From positions 1 to 10,107 of the forward strand of contig JADKAA010000013.1 in the NCBI GenBank assembly GCA_016715465.1: 10,107 nucleotides of DNA, in the 5' to 3' direction. Within the stretch, counting starts at the first letter, position 1. Each line of letters starts with the position of its first letter. The notes below the pieces were generated by a model. The model was given only the letters and a program-made list of their open reading frames with translations. It ran no database searches and was not told the DNA's origin. The stretch comes from Saprospiraceae bacterium (GTDB taxonomy: Bacteria; Bacteroidota; Bacteroidia; Chitinophagales; Saprospiraceae). A program made the translations under genes and the position numbers. Of this stretch, positions 6,160 to 10,107 are shown in pieces.

Positions 6160-7290
6160 ATGAAAACATTTTTTAAAACATTACTTATACTGTTTTTGGC
6201 CTTTTCTTCCCCGTTTGCACTGGCACAAAAAGGGTCTTCCATTGTGATCCATGATAATACCAGCAAAACAAATGGCGGAGAAAATGCGACATCGAATCTC
6301 CGCAAGGAAATAGAATCCGCCTTAAACCGGGAAAAACCCTGTACAGACCTGATGGATGACGAGGATATCCGTAATGTGCTGGAGAGTGAACGGGAAAAGA
6401 ATATATTGGAAGGTGGTGATCCGCAGCAGGTATTAACAGATATCGCCAACCTGATGGGAGCCAGTTATGTAATGAGTGTTTCGGCAACACCCGGACCCGG
6501 CGGAACCACTTCTTACACGGTTTTTGTGATGGATCCGAAAACAGGAAAAACCATTGCCCGGCAAACGGGATCAGATCCTAAACAAATGGCTGATAATATC
6601 GTGAAGCAGCTTGGCAACAGCCTGCCGGATGACTGCAAACCGCACTGGGTAGGGGAGGTCAAGTATGAGTATTCTTCGAATGAAACAAAAGTAACCAACG
6701 ATGCTGGTGCGATGCATGCCAGCACGAGGAATACCAAGCGAACCAAATCCGAAATGTACTCGGCCCAAAACACTATTGTGGCCACTTTATTACCACCGAA
6801 ACCAGGCAGCACTATTTCCGCCAGTAGATCGATAGCAAGAGTCTGGATGAGATCGAAAATCATCACTGAAATGAAATCGGAAACAGTTGGCGAAATTTAT
6901 TGCCGTTTGAAAGGTCAAAATCCTACCTGGAAGGGCTACAACTTACAGTATTCTGAAACCATAACGCAAATTGGTGGAGGCGCAGACAATCTTCCTGTCT
7001 CTGTTTTACTTGACAATGAGGGTAACTACAAGATCGTTGTAAACACACCCGGCGGAACTCTTTTAAGCAAAATCGAGACAAACAGGTCTGAAACAGGCTG
7101 TAACCCGGAAAATCCCCCCGCCAAAGAGGCTCAAGATATGCCCGAACAAAAAATGGACGCATCGGGTTTTGATGTTACCGGAAAAACCGATGCAAAAAAC
7201 CGGGATTCCTTAGCAGGCTCAAAGACGATGCCTGACGGAAAAACAAAAATTAGCTGGCATCTGCGGCTGGTGAAACCGAAAAAGAAATAA
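6160..7290 (+). CDS. Exported protein of unknown function with a possible CsgG/TolB-like N-terminal domain
   Basis: This 376-residue protein starts with a clear signal peptide: KTFFK, a hydrophobic core LLILFLAF, and the cleavage motif ALA/Q near residue 22. Residues 26-155 look like an alternating alpha/beta domain: a strand SSIVIHD, a helix NLRKEIESALNR, a DLMDDEDIRNVLESEREK helix, then LTDIANLMGASYVMSVSATP and TVFVMDPKTGKTIARQTG. The LMGASYVMSVS...G..T.Y pattern resembles the segment of CsgG/TolB-N-like domains where a lipoprotein or secretin-associated factor senses or builds surface complexes. That resemblance is only impressionistic. Residues 160-310 look beta-rich (WVGEVKYEYSS, ITEMKSETVGEIYCRL, NYKIVVNTPG). 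A charged, low-complexity tail ends in VKPKKK. Four Cys remain after export (61, 159, 248, 314), possibly two disulfides. The gene is followed by a hairpin and faces a convergent gene. Confidence 0.8.
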   Translation: MKTFFKTLLILFLAFSSPFALAQKGSSIVIHDNTSKTNGGENATSNLRKEIESALNREKPCTDLMDDEDIRNVLESEREKNILEGGDPQQVLTDIANLMGASYVMSVSATPGPGGTTSYTVFVMDPKTGKTIARQTGSDPKQMADNIVKQLGNSLPDDCKPHWVGEVKYEYSSNETKVTNDAGAMHASTRNTKRTKSEMYSAQNTIVATLLPPKPGSTISASRSIARVWMRSKIITEMKSETVGEIYCRLKGQNPTWKGYNLQYSETITQIGGGADNLPVSVLLDNEGNYKIVVNTPGGTLLSKIETNRSETGCNPENPPAKEAQDMPEQKMDASGFDVTGKTDAKNRDSLAGSKTMPDGKTKISWHLRLVKPKKK

Positions 7291-7327
7291 ACAGCATAAT
7301 TATCCTTTACAATACTGAGAAAGCGAA

Positions 7328-7351
7328 AATCCGGAATTACTTTTCCGGTTT
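7328..7351. terminator. Probable bidirectional intrinsic terminator between convergent genes
   Basis: CCGGAA (7331-7336) pairs with TTCCGG (7343-7348) around a 6-nt loop. The stem can be extended by A-rich sequence on the left and T-rich on the right (AAAAT before, TTTAT after). It lies 38 nt after the plus-strand stop and 77 nt beyond the minus-strand stop, the right place to serve both genes. The T tract is short, so efficiency is uncertain. Confidence 0.5.
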
Positions 7352-7362
7352 ATAACGGTTAC

Positions 7363-7414
7363 CGGCAGGCGGAATATTAATGTTAGACCTGCAGCAAGCC
7401 CTGTCCATTAGCAG
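7363..7414. repeat. Partial copy of the module right end (module E remnant)
   Basis: CGGCAGGCGGAATATTA, then GCAGCAAGCCCTGTCCATTA (7391-7410) and GCAG, resemble the right ends of modules A and B: CGGAATATCAGCACAGCAGC, then CAAGACCTGTACGTTA in B, and GCCGTTAGCAG in A. Only the right end is visible, and the GTT box has become ATT. A GTTAGAC at 7382-7388 fits the classical integron core but lies inside the copy. It sits directly beside the stop codon of the minus-strand T9SS gene. Confidence 0.4.
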
Positions 7415-7427
7415 TCGCCCTAACCAG

Positions 7428-10107
7428 CTATTGTTTTACAAAAGGCTTTTGTTCATTCATCGTTTCACCCTTCAATTCGAAGTAATACATCCCATTTGAT
7501 AGTTGACCAAGGTCGATTGCAACTGAATTGCTGCCGGCCGACAAATTGAATTGTTGCCGTTTTACGATACGACCCGTATTGTCAATAATTCTTGCCTGTA
7601 TGTTTTCCGGCTTTGTAAGAGTGATAGTAATATTCGCTTTACTACTGACAGGATTAGGATAAAATAACACGATACTGTTTGTATTCAATATCGACAACAC
7701 AACAACTCCCGAATACGTATACCGGCCGTCGATATCTTTTTGTTTGAGGCGATAATATACTTTTGAAACACCCAAAGCAGTAACGTTATCATCTTTGTAA
7801 TGATAGTGGTGAATGCCTGCTGCATTCGCTGCTAAAACGTTACCAACAGTTGTGTAGTTTCTTCCATCGGTGCTTCGTTCAATGTCAAACGAAACCGTGT
7901 TTTGTTCATCGGTTGTTTTCCAGTTCAGAAGCCCGTCATTATTTACAAGCCGGCCATTAAACTCGAGTAACGTTAATGGCAGAACGGTTGCAGTTTGGGC
8001 CACCCAAAGTTCTTCACCATATACATCGTCAGTAATAACAGCAAATAATTTAGAGCCTGCTGCGGTATAGCTATTAGGACTAGAAGATCCCTCAATAGTA
8101 ATATCCTGCACCATTACGGTGCCTGCTTCTGTGCCATCCGTTTTCCATACTTCCTGGCCATTGATACCGTTGTTTGCCGCAAATAACAATCTATTGTTGA
8201 TGGCAGTTAAACTTACCGGGTTGCTGCCGGCAGCACCAGGGAGAATATCTTTAACAATTACTGTACCTGCAGCGGTACCATCCGTTTTCCATAATTCCTG
8301 GCCGTTGGCAGCATCAGTGGCAGCAAAATACAAAACACCATTTAGATTCGTAAGGGCATTCGGGCCACTTCCAATGCTTCCCGGATTAATATCTTTCACT
8401 AAAACCGTCCCGGCCACTGTTCCATCGCTTTTCCAAAGTTCCCGCCCATTGATACCATCAGTGGCACTGAAGTACAAAACTCCATTCACATTGGTGAGGT
8501 GTTGCGGAAAGCTGGCGTCAGAGCCTGCTAAAATATCTTTTACCATTGTAGTGCCCGCAGATGTTCCATCACTTTTCCAAAGTTCTTCTCCATTGATTCC
8601 ATCCTCTGCACTGAAATAAAGTGTACCATTCACATTTGTAAAGTACCGTTTCGTGCCACCGATTGGCCCCGGATAGATATCTTTCACCAGAACAGTGTTT
8701 TCCCATGCACCATTGCTTTTCCAAAGTTCCCGCCCAATAATGCCACTCTCAGCGGTAAAATACATCGTGCCATTTACATTGGTAAGATTTTCCGGATTGG
8801 CGTTACCGGCCATATTTATATCTTTTACAATCCTGGTGCCTGCCGTCGTACCATCGCTTTTCCATAGTTCTTGTCCGTATGCATAATCGATTGCACTGAA
8901 ATAAAACACATTGTTTACAACGGTGAGGTTTCGGGGAGAAAGAATAGGAAGGTTGGCTGCAGGTTCTCTGAGCAATACCGTTCCGGCTGTGGTACCGTCA
9001 CTTTTCCATAGTACCAGCCCATTGCTTGCATCAGTGGCAGTGAAATATAAATTTCCATTTAAAGCGGTAAGCCATTGCGGAGTGCTGTAGTTGCTTCCTG
9101 GGTTAATATCTTTTAGCAGCATCGTACCGACCGTAGTACCATCGCTTTTCCACAGCTCCTGCCCATTGGCAGGTTCATAAGCGCTAAAGTATAATGTGCC
9201 GTTTACATCCGTTAGGTTTCGGGGGTAGCTGTAGTAGGTACCTCCCAATATATCCTTGATGAGCTGGGTTCCGGCTGCCGTGCCATCGCTTTTCCATAGT
9301 TCTGCCCCATGGGTAGCATCCGTTGCGCCGAAAAATAAAATACCATTCACATTTGTTAGCGCCTGCGGATTGGCATTGCCGATGGTGGCATAAATATCTT
9401 TCACCAATAAAGTGCCGGCCGCAGTGCCATTACTTTTCCACAACTCCGTTCCATTGTCCGGGTCAGTTGCTCTGAAATATAAAACACCGTTTACATTGGT
9501 CAGGAATTGAGGAGAACTGGCGGTAGATCCTGTATAGATATCCTTTAGCATTACTGTGCCTGCTGCTGTACCATCGCTTTTCCATAATTCTATGCCACTA
9601 ATACCATCTGTGGCCGTAAAATATAAGAGAGCATTTACGCTTGTTAAATTTTGCGGTGCACTGTTATTACTACCCGTATAAATATCCTTCACTAATACAG
9701 TGCCTGCAGCCGTACCATCACTTTTCCACAACTCAGCTCCATTGGCAGATGTTGTTGCACTGAAATATAAAACATCATTCACATTCACCATATTCAAAAG
9801 CAAACTATGGTTTGGTCCTGCATAAATATCTTTCACCAGTTGCGTGCCGGACACAGTGCCATCACTTTTCCATAGTTCCTGCCCATTGGTCCCATCAGTT
9901 GCACTGAAGTACAAAACGCCACTTTTATTAGTTAAAGATCCCGGTGCACTGCTGGAAGTTCCGGAATAAATATCCTTTACCATTACGGTACCTGCGGCGG
10001 TGCCATCGCTTTTCCATAATTCCACGCCATTAGTACCGTCTGTGGCGGTGAAATACAAAACACCATTTACATTCGTTAGAAATTGCGGATTACTGGAGAA
10101 TCCTCCG
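7428..10107 (-). CDS. ELWxxDGT-repeat protein with T9SS C-terminal sorting domain (5'-truncated by the window edge)
   Basis: The frame is open from the right edge to TAG at 7428-7430 (about 893 residues), so the signal peptide and start are off the window. The bulk is a tandem array of 14 full units of about 48 residues, each ELWKSDGTxAGTxxVKDIxxG...P..LTNVNGxLYFxATDxxNG, plus half units at both ends. This is the ELWxxDGT repeat family, predicted to be beta-rich and propeller-like. The unit around 8870-9005 is odd, with VLWKSDGT and REPAANLP instead of KDI. After EELWVAQ (about 8000) comes a fibronectin-like linker module (LPLTLLEFNG...LLNWKTTDEQNTVSFDIERS...VYYRLKQKDIDGRYTYSG, about 7983-7690). 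The final domain (about 7670-7431) has FYPNPV, IDNTGRIV and LSNGMYYFEL, the signature of type IX secretion sorting. The product should be exported and attached to, or released from, the cell surface. Its ligand is unknown. Confidence 0.92.
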   Translation of the reverse strand, partial: GGFSSNPQFLTNVNGVLYFTATDGTNGVELWKSDGTAAGTVMVKDIYSGTSSSAPGSLTNKSGVLYFSATDGTNGQELWKSDGTVSGTQLVKDIYAGPNHSLLLNMVNVNDVLYFSATTSANGAELWKSDGTAAGTVLVKDIYTGSNNSAPQNLTSVNALLYFTATDGISGIELWKSDGTAAGTVMLKDIYTGSTASSPQFLTNVNGVLYFRATDPDNGTELWKSNGTAAGTLLVKDIYATIGNANPQALTNVNGILFFGATDATHGAELWKSDGTAAGTQLIKDILGGTYYSYPRNLTDVNGTLYFSAYEPANGQELWKSDGTTVGTMLLKDINPGSNYSTPQWLTALNGNLYFTATDASNGLVLWKSDGTTAGTVLLREPAANLPILSPRNLTVVNNVFYFSAIDYAYGQELWKSDGTTAGTRIVKDINMAGNANPENLTNVNGTMYFTAESGIIGRELWKSNGAWENTVLVKDIYPGPIGGTKRYFTNVNGTLYFSAEDGINGEELWKSDGTSAGTTMVKDILAGSDASFPQHLTNVNGVLYFSATDGINGRELWKSDGTVAGTVLVKDINPGSIGSGPNALTNLNGVLYFAATDAANGQELWKTDGTAAGTVIVKDILPGAAGSNPVSLTAINNRLLFAANNGINGQEVWKTDGTEAGTVMVQDITIEGSSSPNSYTAAGSKLFAVITDDVYGEELWVAQTATVLPLTLLEFNGRLVNNDGLLNWKTTDEQNTVSFDIERSTDGRNYTTVGNVLAANAAGIHHYHYKDDNVTALGVSKVYYRLKQKDIDGRYTYSGVVVLSILNTNSIVLFYPNPVSSKANITITLTKPENIQARIIDNTGRIVKRQQFNLSAGSNSVAIDLGQLSNGMYYFELKGETMNEQKPFVKQ
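7994..10107 (-). repeat. Coding tandem repeat array, period about 144 bp
   Basis: The DNA version of the ELWxxDGT units recurs every 141-144 bp. Best conserved is the plus-strand string around CCATCGCTTTTCCA (reverse complement of the WKSDG codons), seen for example near 8425, 8851, 9139, 9286, 9571 and 10007. One unit, at about 8700, has lost the motif (WKSNGAWENT), and another near 9435 has N for D. The array is long and similar enough to expand or contract by recombination and to collapse in short-read assembly. Confidence 0.85.

Noticed and set aside
8119..8886. Plus-strand frames of 166 and 63 codons
   Set aside because: They are antisense to ELWxxDGT units and simply mirror the tandem repeat.
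7994..10107. Regular repeats as a possible CRISPR array
   Set aside because: The period is about 144 bp and the repeats encode a continuous protein.

Overview
The window looks like an accessory region of a Bacteroidota chromosome, most likely of the Chitinophagia type. The evidence is a large secreted protein of ELWxxDGT repeats ending in a type IX secretion (T9SS/Por) C-terminal sorting domain, AT-rich DNA, exported proteins of kinds common in that phylum, and gene starts that mostly lack a Shine-Dalgarno sequence. No rRNA, tRNA, transposase, integrase or CRISPR array is visible.

Left part (1-1630, minus strand): the end of a type II restriction-modification locus. A 68-aa helix-turn-helix controller (C) protein overlaps by 8 nt a restriction endonuclease of the Alw26I/Eco31I/Esp3I HNH family. 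The endonuclease ORF is shattered, but each piece keeps family-like sequence, and the whole chain can be restored by adding back single bases, nearly all in short homopolymers or doublets. A good candidate C-box operator lies just upstream of the C gene. The endonuclease 3' end and any methyltransferase lie beyond the left edge.

Middle part (about 1640-5920): three same-direction genes, each alone between long non-coding modules. They encode an exported alpha/beta hydrolase, an exported cupin and a TPR lipoprotein. The modules (A 1828-2028, B 3036-3261, C 3906-4131) are about 200-226 bp long. They share sequence blocks, contain hairpins, begin with a ...AAC box and end with a GTT... box. The GTT box before a gene is roughly complementary to the AAC box after it, as in integron gene cassettes, although the boxes do not match the classical attC consensus. 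This cassette-like layout is the most interesting signal here. A separate large inverted repeat (1685-1754) sits between the RM locus and module A.

Right part (5920-10107): a plus-strand gene for an exported protein of unknown role, with an unusually strong ribosome binding site, faces the minus-strand ELWxxDGT/T9SS protein, whose 5' end is off the window. A probable bidirectional terminator and a partial copy of the module right end lie between them.

Single-base indels in homopolymer runs also interrupt the cupin signal peptide and the TPR gene. Sequencing or assembly error must therefore be separated from true gene decay before any of these genes is called dead.
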